64,000 bases of DNA, from NCBI GenBank assembly GCA_023078555.1, contig CM041200.1:62001-126000 (forward strand). Reading direction: 5' to 3'. The notes beneath the pieces were generated by a model. That model worked only from the letters and a program-made list of their open reading frames with translations, searched no databases and was not told the DNA's origin. Position 1 is the stretch's first letter; each line of letters starts with the position of its first letter. This DNA comes from Ulva prolifera (Eukaryota > Chlorophyta > Ulvophyceae > Ulvales > Ulvaceae). Below, piece after piece: positions 1-9,033 of the stretch. Made by a program: the position numbers and the translations under genes.

Positions 1-73
1 TGACTGTGCATGACGACGTGGAGGGGAGCATACCTTGCCATCGCGTAAAGTCGCGTGGCAGAAATGAAAGTAA

Positions 74-131
74 GAATTGAACCGGTGACCTCTAGAGTAC
101 ACACGACATGCTCCAACCATTGGGGCTCACC
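74..131 (-). other. tRNA-like (possible SINE head or tRNA relic)
   Basis: On the minus strand, a B-box-like GGTTCAATTC (plus 74-83) lies about 40 bases downstream of an A-box/D-arm-like stretch GCCCCAATGGTTGGAGC (around 111-128). Order and spacing fit an internal RNA polymerase III promoter of tRNA type. The T-stem is not complementary on its 3' side and the anticodon stem does not fold, so this is not a working tRNA. A tRNA-derived SINE head, a tRNA relic or chance are all possible. Confidence 0.25.
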
Positions 132-175
132 TGAAGCAACGAGTCCTTTGTTAGATAACTCCTCCCTTGATTATG

Positions 176-706
176 TCATCTATATTCTTGGAACCTCAGA
201 TATGGATATCCCACAACAGCGACCTTGCCGTCAAAAACGAAAGTCAGGCGCGAGCCGTTTGGCGGCTGCCTCAGGGCTTGTAATTGACTTGGCAAGCCAT
301 TCAGTGGCAAGGAACCAGGGCTTACTCTGCACGGATCATACCATATTTGGCACATAATGTCGTCACTCGTGTCCATCACGGTGGCACACATCGATGACAA
401 CCGATGACACCCCACCGGAATCATACGTTTTGTCAGTGGAAACCAGGGCGCATTTGTCACCCGAGGCAGCACAAGGTACGCATCCGTTGTAGATGGGCTA
501 ATCGACTTGATGTCAAGATAGCGAGAGACTTCCGAAACCACCATCGGTACATCCAGACACAAGAGCAAATTGGTTTCGTTTGATTTCGCAACATCAGACG
601 AAATGCAACCGGTAGAAGCACAGTGTACAGCCACCGAGCACTTCTTGTTACATTGCAGAAACCGTGTAGCATCAATCTCAGGGATTGCCTGCGCAGCTTT
701 CGCGTT
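176..706 (-). pseudogene. gag-pol continuation downstream of the gypsy-like gag
   Basis: This stretch is in the same minus-strand frame as the gag gene upstream, separated from it only by the TGA at 707-709, and stays open for about 176 codons. The product has scattered Cys residues and several Asp/Ser pairs where a protease would be expected, but I see no clear DSG or DTG active site. It could be a decayed protease region, or a genuine continuation reached by stop-codon readthrough as in some retroelements. No RT or integrase follows before the window edge. Confidence 0.35.
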
Positions 707-1909
707 TCACTTCGAAACCTTGTCAGAAATTCTAACATTCCTGTTGGGATTTTTGTTGTTACGCAAGTCCCTACGCAGTCCTTGTACGCGACCCGACAAC
801 GCAGCAGGGTCATAGACATGCCCCTTTGAATGGACACCTCCCTCCATCACCCAACCACATTTAGGGCAACGGTACCATTGTTTCAATAAATCAGCTTCTG
901 TCAAATCAGCCATTCTTTGAAACTTGGACTTGGGCGACTTGTCTGCTGCTGCCTTGACACGCTTGTCAGGCGGCGCCTGCCGCAGGGGACTAGCCTCGCG
1001 TTTTGGACTTGCCTGCACACGGTGTGCTATGTTGAGAGCCTGCTGAACGTATACATCAAATGATGCAGCATGATCCAGCTGAAGCTGATACTCTGATGCA
1101 GCATGCATCAGAATGTTGGCTCGTACAACAGTCATTTTTTGCCTGAGCTTTGTATACACAAATTCATTTTGATCTACACAGGATGCCAGCGAAGAATTCC
1201 GAATGTATGTTTGGAATGACTTGATGTCTGCTACCAAGGACTTGGCTGAGAATTTCATCTCAAGTGCCTTGTCTGTGAATTGCACAGCACTATCAACAAA
1301 CAGAGCTTGAAGTTGTACCTTGAGATCCGACATACATGCAGGATCGTCAAGATGTTTGATGTGCAGCATATATGCCGCAAGCATAGGCCCTTGGAGGCGT
1401 TGACAGATGACAGCTACTTGCTGTCGTTCGGAGAGGCAAGCTGCAGACAGCTTCCATTGTGCAGCATCGAACCAAGCATTGAATCGAATAAGCTCGGATG
1501 CATCGACAACATCAGCCTTTTTATCCGAATTACCATAAAAGACGTCAATAGATGTCATGCACTCTTTGACAATTAATATGCCTCGCCGCACCGGAGACCG
1601 AGCCCCGTGCGAACGAGCATGCGAGCCACTATTGCTCGAGTTGGCACATCCCGAATGTGCATGTACATTGTTGACAACAACGTCACGATACGTTGGTTTG
1701 GAATGGGTTTGTGTGCCCGTGGCAACCATTGATCGCAAAGGAGAACAGCAAACCTCACCCTTGGGGGTCACGAGCTTCTCAACAAGCTCGAGAGTAGAAG
1801 CTAGATTAGCTTCAAGCAAAGCCATGTGCTCTTCCATCGATCCGGTTTTCTCGAAGCGCTTGGAGAGTTTTGACACTTGTGCGATAAGATCCTTGACGCC
1901 GGCGGACAA
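707..1909 (-). CDS. Gag-like protein of a Ty3/gypsy-type retroelement
   Basis: A 400-residue open frame. The N-terminus (about 1-60) is a helical heptad-like stretch. Residues about 110-330 have the pattern of a retrotransposon capsid: an FYGNSD motif, then a Trp-containing helix and an RLQGP motif, as in Ty3/gypsy Gag. A Lys/Arg-rich segment follows (about 300-350). Near the C-terminus is CPKCG followed by two His (CX2CX9HX3H), not the usual CCHC knuckle. It sits downstream of a primer-binding site at 2353-2365, as gag should. The leader between them is split by a solo LTR at 1996-2273. Family assignment rests on layout and motif spacing only. Confidence 0.6.
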   Translation of the reverse strand: MSAGVKDLIAQVSKLSKRFEKTGSMEEHMALLEANLASTLELVEKLVTPKGEVCCSPLRSMVATGTQTHSKPTYRDVVVNNVHAHSGCANSSNSGSHARSHGARSPVRRGILIVKECMTSIDVFYGNSDKKADVVDASELIRFNAWFDAAQWKLSAACLSERQQVAVICQRLQGPMLAAYMLHIKHLDDPACMSDLKVQLQALFVDSAVQFTDKALEMKFSAKSLVADIKSFQTYIRNSSLASCVDQNEFVYTKLRQKMTVVRANILMHAASEYQLQLDHAASFDVYVQQALNIAHRVQASPKREASPLRQAPPDKRVKAAADKSPKSKFQRMADLTEADLLKQWYRCPKCGWVMEGGVHSKGHVYDPAALSGRVQGLRRDLRNNKNPNRNVRISDKVSK

Positions 1910-1995
1910 CTCGGACTATTCTTCCGTGTCGAGACGTCGAGGCATCCACCTCGGAATGTAGACGCTTCAAGAGCGCGTGAGAATCCTTGGGAGGC

Positions 1996-2273
1996 TGTTG
2001 TGAAAGTGTCTCGTAGCGCACAAGGCAGGTGCACATGCGAATGCACGCACGGGGTGACACGTGGCAGTCACCAGCCCGCGAATGAGAAGACACATTCCAA
2101 CCCTCTGTATAGGTCGAACAAGGTCATGGTTCAAGTATCTGACTCAGATATTGACCATGCAGGTGTGATCCCAGATCTCAGGCGTCATGTGCTAAGTACT
2201 CTGCACACATACTTAACATTTCGCCCGACTAAACTTACGGTATGACGCTTCCACTCGCGCTTGCATTCAAACA
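1996..2273. mobile_element. Solo LTR, 278 bp, TSD GAGGC
   Basis: The element runs from TGTTGTGAAAG to CATTCAAACA and is flanked by GAGGC on both sides (1991-1995 and 2274-2278). TG...CA ends and a 5-base target duplication mark it as a solo LTR or a very small LTR element. A copy of the same length, differing at about nine positions, lies at 53364-53641. It splits the leader between the primer-binding site and the gag gene to its left, so it is younger than that element. No internal region of its family is in the window. Confidence 0.85.
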
Positions 2274-2352
2274 GAGGCATTGTTTGATCGAAAATGTGTT
2301 CGGAGCGGGAACGCAACGAACCGAGTATATAGGACGAAATAGGTCAGACACA

Positions 2353-2365
2353 GTCACCGATACCA
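2353..2365 (-). promoter_or_regulatory. Primer-binding site of the gag element
   Basis: On the minus strand this reads TGGTATCGGTGAC. The same core is found just inside the 5' LTRs of the copia elements here. It is the expected site for first-strand priming by a tRNA ending in GAUACCA. Confidence 0.7.
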
Positions 2366-2367
2366 AA

Positions 2368-2593
2368 TGTAACACACAACAAAAAAGAGCAAGAATAAGC
2401 AACGGTCCTTAAAGGCACACGCGGACTACTATATAAAGCTAATGTCCGCATTGGTTGTGACCCGCATCGCACAGCCCACGGGCGTGACACCCGATGACAC
2501 GGCTTACGCCAGGTCACCGCAAGGGATGACACTTGACCCCCGCTAGCCACCACTTTGCCTAGCTTGCTTAACCATGACACGTGTCATGTAACA
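2368..2593 (-). repeat. Putative 5' LTR of the gypsy-like gag element
   Basis: This segment starts TGTAACAC and ends ATGTAACA on the plus strand, two bases from the primer-binding site, and is the right size for a short LTR (226 bp). It carries a TATA-like TTTATATAG on the minus strand near 2435-2443. No second copy is in the window, so the outer end at 2593 is inferred from the CA terminus and from the start of copia sequence about ten bases later. Confidence 0.45.
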
Positions 2594-2604
2594 CTGTGCA
2601 TGAC

Positions 2605-3715
2605 ATCGACAAGTTCTTGTAGCCCCGCAGAGCTGCTGAAAATGAACAAGTCATCGACCCATAAGCAAACAGCGACCAGATGTTCTAACATACAGTCCGG
2701 GATCACTTTGTGCGCACACAAATCCCATCTCAGCTTAGACCTTTATTAAAGCTTTATGCCACTCGCGAGCAGCTTGCTTCAGGCCATACAAGGTTTTGTG
2801 CAATCTCCATACATGTGCTGTCCCGTCAGTGAAGAATGGGGGCTGTTCAACGAACACTTCTTCCTCTAGCTCGCCATTCAAAAAGGCGCATTGAATGTCT
2901 ATGTGCCTAATTTCTAAGTCTTCCTGGGCAGCAACTTACAGCAACACACGCAGTGTCGCATAACTACCAACAGGGGACCAGGTCTCAAAGAAATCTATCC
3001 CTTCTACCTGAGAAATACCACGAGCTACATATCGTGCCTTAAACCGCTGAATCTCGCCCGCAGGCCCACGCTTAATCTTGAGCACCCATTTGCCCGAGAT
3101 GGCCCGTTTGCCCGCAGGCAGATAGCACAACCCGAAGGTTCCGTGCTCACCCTTAGTGCATCTACTTCCTCCTGCATGGCACGCAGCCATGCATCCCTGT
3201 CAGCACCCGCGAGTGCTTCGTTCAAAGAAGGCATATCAGGGTCGGAGGCCTTTTGCTTCCTGGCGGCAGCTGATTTGCGCGACACACGACGCTGAGCATT
3301 GTGCTGCTCGCCAAGCTCCACAAGCTGATGCTTCAAGCCTGCACATGACACTCCACAGTCAGCCGCGGCTGATGTGTCCTGGCTGCACCCCGGAGCTTCA
3401 ATAGCAGCTACTGTTTCACCACTAGCAATGTCAGAGCCCGCAGGCTCATGCATATGTGCAGCTGCTACATCCGCAACCAGTGGAACAAGGCGTCTGCGTA
3501 CAAGAGGATTGATTTTTATGCGAGGCAAGGCGGCTGGAACGGCCCTCACCTCGTTAGGCAACTCAACCCCAACAGCGGCTGAGGGGTCCGGGACCTCTCC
3601 CCCTAATTCGGACCCGGTCTCCACCTCATCTGGCTCATCCTCCAAGAAGGGCCTCGGCGCCTCGGCTCCTCGCAGGGGCTGAGCAACTGCCCCCGCGCCA
3701 GATGCTGAGGCCCAG
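2605..3715 (-). pseudogene. Copia relic F, 3' part (RT and linker)
   Basis: This part encodes, on the minus strand, the acidic linker ending in RIKINPLVRRRLVP and then the start of reverse transcriptase (KWVLKIKRGPAGE, FFETWSPVGSYATLR, YGLKQAAREW). Against copies A and B it has a frameshift near 3150 where the linker meets RT, a stop in the RT core near 2940, and a small deletion near the catalytic region. The relic stops at about 2605 within RT, so RNase H and the 3' LTR are missing. Upstream sequence resumes at 9034 beyond the nested chromovirus G. Confidence 0.85.
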
Positions 3716-4515
3716 TGTTGTGAGATATCTCTCACACTAGCGCATGCTGGCACAATTAACACCTTTTCTTATATGCGCAGCGGCTTGTCCAGCCATGTGG
3801 ACGGTCGCACACGCATAGCTTGTGAATTACCGATCGAGTTGTACACAGTATGATCACACGTACGCTCAGTAGGCTTACGTGCCTGCACTCGCCACGTGTG
3901 ACTGCACGCGTCCACCAGCCTTACGTGCACATTGCATCAGCACTGTGTACAGCCTTCTCCCGGCACAATGTGTCCCGTCATAGGCTTATTATGGCTTTAT
4001 GCGGCTAGCCGAATCGTTACTGCACATATTACGTCTTACTGTGTGCATTACCGCCGTTACACAGGGTCCGCCCGGCGGGCTCCAGGGTTGGCATGCACGA
4101 TAATATCTGTACAGCCACCCAGAGCTGCCCACAAATTACGTGCGCTGCCTTGCTTACACTCATCTCAGGCTCTGTGAGCCACAATTTAAGATCTCCCGCG
4201 CTTATGCGGGATCTGGGATCAGTGTGGCAGTTATGCGGCACGATTCGGCGAGGCCAGCTTTGACAGGGGGATTGACCTGGGCGCACACACCCCGGTATTT
4301 ATACCGAGCGCTTGCTGGGACCAGGCACGCTTTACAGTAGTCTGGTTGGGGCGCCTTCCATTCCTGCACTGGCACGTCGCATCCCTGCGTGTAAGTGTAC
4401 CCCTGCTCTGTTTGTGCCTATACAGCCCTCGTGCTGCGGCAATCTTGGCCCATCACCGTTTCTACTTACTGCCATCGAGGTCTGTTACCCAAGACCAGAC
4501 CAATAGGTCTCAACA
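3716..4515 (+). repeat. 5' LTR of chromovirus G
   Basis: An 800-base LTR from TGTTGTGAGA to GGTCTCAACA. Its start can fold (TGTGAGA, loop TATC, TCTCACA). Short ORFs inside it recur unchanged in the 3' copy. Confidence 0.95.
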
Positions 4516-4528
4516 GGTATCGATGATG
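4516..4528 (+). promoter_or_regulatory. Primer-binding site of G
   Basis: GGTATCGATGATG directly follows the LTR-terminal CA. It shares an 11-base core with the copia A site, which suggests the same primer tRNA. Confidence 0.65.
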
Positions 4529-4533
4529 CTAAG

Positions 4534-4564
4534 TTCCCTGGCCTGATTAACTCAGGCCAGGGAA
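4534..4564 (+). other. Perfect 13-bp hairpin in the G leader
   Basis: TTCCCTGGCCTGA at 4534-4546 and its exact reverse complement at 4552-4564 flank the loop TTAAC. It lies just after the primer-binding site, where retroelement leaders often carry dimerisation or packaging structures; that role is only a guess. Confidence 0.7.
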
Positions 4565-4570
4565 GGCCTG

Positions 4571-4606
4571 GCTGTGTTGGCTGTGTTGGCTGTGTTGGCT
4601 GTGTTG
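4571..4606 (+). repeat. Four 9-bp tandem repeats at the G deletion junction
   Basis: Four exact copies of GCTGTGTTG, followed by a near-duplicate of about 23 bases (GGCTGYCGAGGAAAATTATTATA) at about 4606-4654. The array sits where the leader meets the truncated RNase H, so it probably marks the break that removed gag, protease and RT. Confidence 0.85.
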
Positions 4607-4628
4607 GCTGCCGAGGAAAATTATTATA

Positions 4629-7277
4629 TTGGCTGTCGAGGAAAATTATTATACTCTTGAAAAAGAGCTGGGGGCAATTGTATTTGCATACAGGCAGTGG
4701 CGATGTTATTTGGAAAATAACCATACGGTTTTTATTCATTCAGACCACGACCCCCTTCGGTTTTTACAGACTCGGAAAAAGCTGTCGGGCAAACATGCCC
4801 GCTGGCTCGAGTCATTATCACGCATTGACTGGAAAATAACTTATATTCCGGGTGACAAGAATGTTGTGGCTGATGCTGTTAGTCGTGCCACACACTTGCC
4901 TACAACGGAAGTTGTGCTGCATGATGGTCATACTTTGGCCGCTGAACGGCCGCATGAACCTTACAGAGCGTTGGCACTGACCAGCCTTCTAGTACGCAGG
5001 TCGCCTGGCCAGGCGCCGGCCTTGTCGGAGGGTTTTCCACCGCTGGCATTATCACAGCCACCCTCACGTGGCACGGTCATTATGGACTCCCCCCGGGGTT
5101 CCCCATCGGCATGGCATACTGCCGACAGACCGGCCGCCACGACTTTATTTTCCCCCAGGACACAGGATCGTCAGGACCTGCGCCGGGCGCTGGGGCTGCT
5201 CAACCCAAGCAACCCCGCTTACCCGGTAATCCGGGACATGTTACGGCAGGCAACTGCCACCCCCGCGGCCACCATCAGGGGTCCCCCTCAGCCGCTGCCC
5301 CCTCTCCAGGCGGCAGCGTCCTCTCAGCCGGTCAAGCCGTCCTCCAGTCGCCGGGCAGCACCGTCTCGTCAGCAGCCCAACACCTCAGCTTCCCTCAGCC
5401 CGCGGCCGAAGGTCGTGAACTTGGCGAGCGGCCCGACCCCAAGCAGCGTGAGCTCCGAGCTGCCCTCAGAGGTGATTGACCTCGAGGGCATTGATCTGGA
5501 CCCCCAGACGTTCCAGGAGATCGGTGCGGACCTGAATTTGCAGCACAACCAACACCTTACTCTTGATGTTGCAATAGACTCATTCTGGGAACGCTTGCGT
5601 CAGGGATATGCTCATGACCCCGCATTCCGTGCACCTCCACACAAGTATAGGTTCGACAAACATCTCCAAGCATATTTATGGGGCCACAAGCTAGTGATTC
5701 CGGACCATGATGGACTGCGAAAACAGATTTTGTTGTGGCATCATGTACACCCGTGGCATGCACACATGGGAGTTCATCGCACACAAGCACTCATTATGGA
5801 CACATTCTATTGGCCTGACATTAGCACGGACATTAAATCATTCATTTCACAATGTCATTCATGTCAGATAATGAAATCTCCGGGCTGTTCTGATAGCACT
5901 TTATCCCCGCTACCTGTCCCCACAGCGTGCTGGCGGGTGGTGAGCTTGGATATGATCACTCACTTACCGCGCACTGCCTCTGGGTATGACTGTATCGTTG
6001 TTTTTGTGGACCAGTTCTCCAAGATGGTCCGGCTTATACCTACGCTGAGCACACTCGATGGTCCGGGTTTTGCTAAGTTGTTTTTCCAACACATCTATCC
6101 ACACTATGGTCTGCCTTTGGGCATATGCAGCGATAGGGGCGTGCAGTGGAATAACAAGTTTTTCAACTCTGTCTGCGAGCACATGGGCATTCAACTCCGT
6201 TTGACGTTTTCATATCACCCTAGAGCCAACGGCCAAGTGGAGCGGCTCAACAGAGTCATTGAGGAGGCGCTCAGACACTTTGTCGGCCCCGCACACGACG
6301 ATTGGGACTCGTTCCTGCCGCATGTTGAATTCAGCATTAACAGTTCAAAGAGCGAAAGCACCGGCTGCAGCCCCTTCCAACTCAACCGCATTACACCGCC
6401 ACTGTCACCTACCGCGTTAGCATTTGGCTTGCCACAAACACGCCGTGTGCATACATCTATTTTGCACAGAATGTATTATCATTTGGCCAAGCAAGCACTC
6501 TCAGAGGCCAAACAAAGCATGTGGTCTTCCACAGTTCACAATGAGCACTCGCAGCACTTCCAAGTAGGCAAAGATGTGCTGCTGTCATTGTCCAAGCTTG
6601 CGTTGCATCACCCGGCGCTTAGACGTAAATTCACTGCCAGGTGGGCTGGCCCTTGTCGCATCTTGGCCTTGATTGGGACAAGGGCTGCGCGGCTGCAACT
6701 ACCTGCTACATTGCGAGAACTAAGGATTCATGATGTATTCCATTTCTCGTGTCTTAAACCTTATGTTGATGCTCATTTTCATGAGTGTAGCACCTGCCCT
6801 GCGACGGGCCCAGATACGGACGCTGACAATGTCTTCGAAGTCGAGGCCGTCTTAGATTATAGGCGCACGCACACGCCGATGGCACAATCACATGACACGG
6901 GGCCCCTTAAAGGTCCGCATTATCTTGTCCGGTGGAAAGGATACTCTTCTCAACACGACCTCTGGTTGCCTGTGGGTGAGTTGGATAATTGTTTAGACAA
7001 GGTCGCGGATTACCTATTTCAAAATGCGTCCGCGAAACAACGCGAGGTGATGATTGCACAATTCCCGCGCGGTGCACGCGCACGGCTGGCACACCTCTTA
7101 CAGCGTGCACATAGTACACGTGGCGTGGACACTGCACCGGCCACAATGTCGAGGCCACCGCGCTTAGTGCCGAGGACGCGCCGCAAATCAGCGCGCTTGC
7201 GTAAATCCAAGCCGACACTTGTTGCAGCAGTTTCCAGCCAACAATTCTGCTCATGTTGTGCTGCGAGCCTATGCTAG
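4629..7277 (+). CDS. Chromovirus Pol: RNase H, integrase, chromodomain
   Basis: An 882-residue frame. Residues 1-90 are the C-terminal part of RNase H (YYTLEKELGAIVFA, DHDPLRF, GDKNVVADAVSR). A Pro/Ser-rich linker (about 95-310) follows and is unusually long for this position. Integrase comes next: an HHCC zinc finger with His near 371-381 and Cys409/Cys412, then the catalytic triad Asp441 (SLDMITHLP), Asp502 (CSDRGVQW) and Glu538 (NGQVERL), with DD35E spacing. A GPY/F-like segment (about 640-712) and a chromodomain (about 735-790; YLVRWKGYSSQHDLWLP) complete it. The basic tail is Cys-rich. The normal start is lost with the deletion; the first codon here is TTG, so initiation is unknown. The chromodomain would steer insertion to heterochromatin. 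Confidence 0.93.
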   Translation: MAVEENYYTLEKELGAIVFAYRQWRCYLENNHTVFIHSDHDPLRFLQTRKKLSGKHARWLESLSRIDWKITYIPGDKNVVADAVSRATHLPTTEVVLHDGHTLAAERPHEPYRALALTSLLVRRSPGQAPALSEGFPPLALSQPPSRGTVIMDSPRGSPSAWHTADRPAATTLFSPRTQDRQDLRRALGLLNPSNPAYPVIRDMLRQATATPAATIRGPPQPLPPLQAAASSQPVKPSSSRRAAPSRQQPNTSASLSPRPKVVNLASGPTPSSVSSELPSEVIDLEGIDLDPQTFQEIGADLNLQHNQHLTLDVAIDSFWERLRQGYAHDPAFRAPPHKYRFDKHLQAYLWGHKLVIPDHDGLRKQILLWHHVHPWHAHMGVHRTQALIMDTFYWPDISTDIKSFISQCHSCQIMKSPGCSDSTLSPLPVPTACWRVVSLDMITHLPRTASGYDCIVVFVDQFSKMVRLIPTLSTLDGPGFAKLFFQHIYPHYGLPLGICSDRGVQWNNKFFNSVCEHMGIQLRLTFSYHPRANGQVERLNRVIEEALRHFVGPAHDDWDSFLPHVEFSINSSKSESTGCSPFQLNRITPPLSPTALAFGLPQTRRVHTSILHRMYYHLAKQALSEAKQSMWSSTVHNEHSQHFQVGKDVLLSLSKLALHHPALRRKFTARWAGPCRILALIGTRAARLQLPATLRELRIHDVFHFSCLKPYVDAHFHECSTCPATGPDTDADNVFEVEAVLDYRRTHTPMAQSHDTGPLKGPHYLVRWKGYSSQHDLWLPVGELDNCLDKVADYLFQNASAKQREVMIAQFPRGARARLAHLLQRAHSTRGVDTAPATMSRPPRLVPRTRRKSARLRKSKPTLVAAVSSQQFCSCCAASLC

Positions 7278-7679
7278 GCCATTGCTGTGCCCTGCTATTT
7301 GTTGAAGGGGACGCCTGGATCCATATAGCACTTACCTGGGCGTTACCGGTCATGAGGAGTTGGGTCCGACGCAGGATATTCTTGACCGTATCCTGCCCGC
7401 TCCGCCGATACTTCTCGGTCTTAGGTCCATGTGCACGATCACATCGGAACCACTTATGCCATCCCTGCAGCACTCGTCATGCTGGGCACGGTCATTCACC
7501 GGGTTGGAACCTCGGCATGGTAGCACCTAGTCGCCATATAGCGTGTTACACTACCGGAATGCACCAGTTACATCCTCGATAGGCACTTATGGGGTTAAAT
7601 TCTTGTCAATGTGGGCCGGTGTTTCCGCACCTTATGGCATGCCGTTCACACGGCTACGCACATTCAACCTTTGTGAGAT
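7278..7679 (+). other. Untranslated stretch after pol
   Basis: About 400 bases between the pol stop and the next ORF of element G. I see no convincing coding frame, repeat or RNA signature. Confidence 0.5.
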
Positions 7680-8015
7680 TTGCCGCGTTATTTGACATAC
7701 GGCTGCTATGCAGTGGCATCCTTACCTTCCGCGTCGGAGGGCTCTGCCTTGACCAGCTCCAAGATTAAGCGGTTGCTGGTTAACGTTCAGAAGTTTATGA
7801 ATGATGTGTCCAAGACCCCCACCTCCGGCGTTAGCGGGGATGAATTTAGGGCCAAGCTTGTCGCTATTGTGCGGGCTGAGCGGTCTGCTGTCGCTGCCGC
7901 CCGCGCCCGTGAGCGTAGCTTGCATGAATTTATTGAGCTGGTCACCCACTCACACGGCCGTGTGTTGGGCCATTATCTGGATGATCTGGTGATGTCCTTC
8001 TCGGACCTTATGTAA
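7680..8015 (+). CDS. Unassigned 111-residue ORF between pol and 3' LTR of G
   Basis: The ORF lies where some LTR elements carry an extra gene. The product has a hydrophobic N-terminus without a clear signal peptide, a Ser/Thr-rich turn and two predicted helices (about 28-46 and 58-105); the second is rich in Ala and Arg (RAERSAVAAARARERS). I recognise no family. It could be an accessory protein of the element, a displaced piece of gag or a chance frame; other frames of similar size overlap it, so support is weak. Confidence 0.3.
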   Translation: MPRYLTYGCYAVASLPSASEGSALTSSKIKRLLVNVQKFMNDVSKTPTSGVSGDEFRAKLVAIVRAERSAVAAARARERSLHEFIELVTHSHGRVLGHYLDDLVMSFSDLM

Positions 8016-8217
8016 CCCGTTTGCTGGGCAGACGCGGCACCGGCTCTTGTTACAAAGCCCCGGTCTCGCCCCCACCTCGTGGGCCCTTACTGTGCTTACA
8101 CCTTGCGTTGTGTGCTTCGCGCCAGTGGCACTGCCGTGTTCATAGCGTCGCTGCGCTTGTGATGTGGTATTCTGCCACCATTTGCGTGCTTCGCTTCCGG
8201 AGCTTCGCTCCTCTGTT

Positions 8218-8228
8218 AAGGGGGGAGG
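8218..8228 (+). promoter_or_regulatory. Polypurine tract of G
   Basis: AAGGGGGGAGG directly precedes the 3' LTR, the standard position for plus-strand priming. Confidence 0.8.
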
Positions 8229-9028
8229 TGTTGTGAGATATCTCTCACACTAGCGCATGCTGGCACAATTAACACCTTTTCTTATATGCGCAGCGGCTTG
8301 TCCAGCCATGTGGACGGTCGCACACGCATAGCTTGTGAATTACCGATCGAGTTGTACACAGTATGATCACACGTACGCTCAGTAGGCTTACGTGCCTGCA
8401 CTCGCCACGTGTGACTGCACGCGTCCACCAGCCTTACGTGCACATTGCATCAGCACTGTGTACAGCCTTCTCCCGGCACAATGTGTCCCGTCATAGGCTT
8501 ATTATGGCTTTATGCGGCTAGCCGAATCGTTACTGCACATATTACGTCTTACTGTGTGCATTACCGCCGTTACACAGGGTCCGCCCGGCGGGCTCCAGGG
8601 TTGGCATGCACGATAATATCTGTACAGCCACCCAGAGCTGCCCACAAATTACGTGCGCTGCCTTGCTTACACTCATCTCAGGCTCTGTGAGCCACAATTT
8701 AAGATCTCCCGCGCTTATGCGGGATCTGGGATCAGTGTGGCAGTTATGCGGCACGATTCGGCGAGGCCAGCTTTGACAGGGGGATTGACCTGGGCGCACA
8801 CACCCCGGTATTTATACCGAGCGCTTGCTGGGACCAGGCACGCTTTACAGTAGTCTGGTTGGGGCGCCTTCCATTCCTGCACTGGCACGTCGCATCCCTG
8901 CGTGTAAGTGTACCCCTGCTCTGTTTGTGCCTATACAGCCCTCGTGCTGCGGCAATCTTGGCCCATCACCGTTTCTACTTACTGCCATCGAGGTCTGTTA
9001 CCCAAGACCAGACCAATAGGTCTCAACA
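8229..9028 (+). repeat. 3' LTR of chromovirus G
   Basis: Matches the 5' LTR over its whole 800 bases as far as I can compare, including all short ORFs inside it. It is followed by the target duplicate CCCAG. Confidence 0.95.
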
Positions 9029-9033
9029 CCCAG

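Larger units (their letters stand above)
3716..9028 (+). mobile_element. Ty3/gypsy chromovirus G, internally deleted, TSD CCCAG
   Basis: Two 800-base direct repeats that look identical on reading (3716-4515 and 8229-9028) bound a 3713-base interior. The element is flanked by CCCAG at 3711-3715 and 9029-9033. It lies inside copia relic F: the F linker resumes immediately after the second CCCAG. The interior has a primer-binding site, a hairpin, a short minisatellite, RNase H-integrase-chromodomain, an unassigned 111-codon ORF and a polypurine tract. Gag, protease and RT are absent, so it could move only with proteins supplied by another copy. The matching LTRs point to a recent insertion. Confidence 0.95.

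Noticed and set aside
3932-4546. Duplicate ORFs at 3932-4546 and 8445-9062
   Set aside because: They are chance frames inside the two LTRs of element G, identical because the LTRs are identical.
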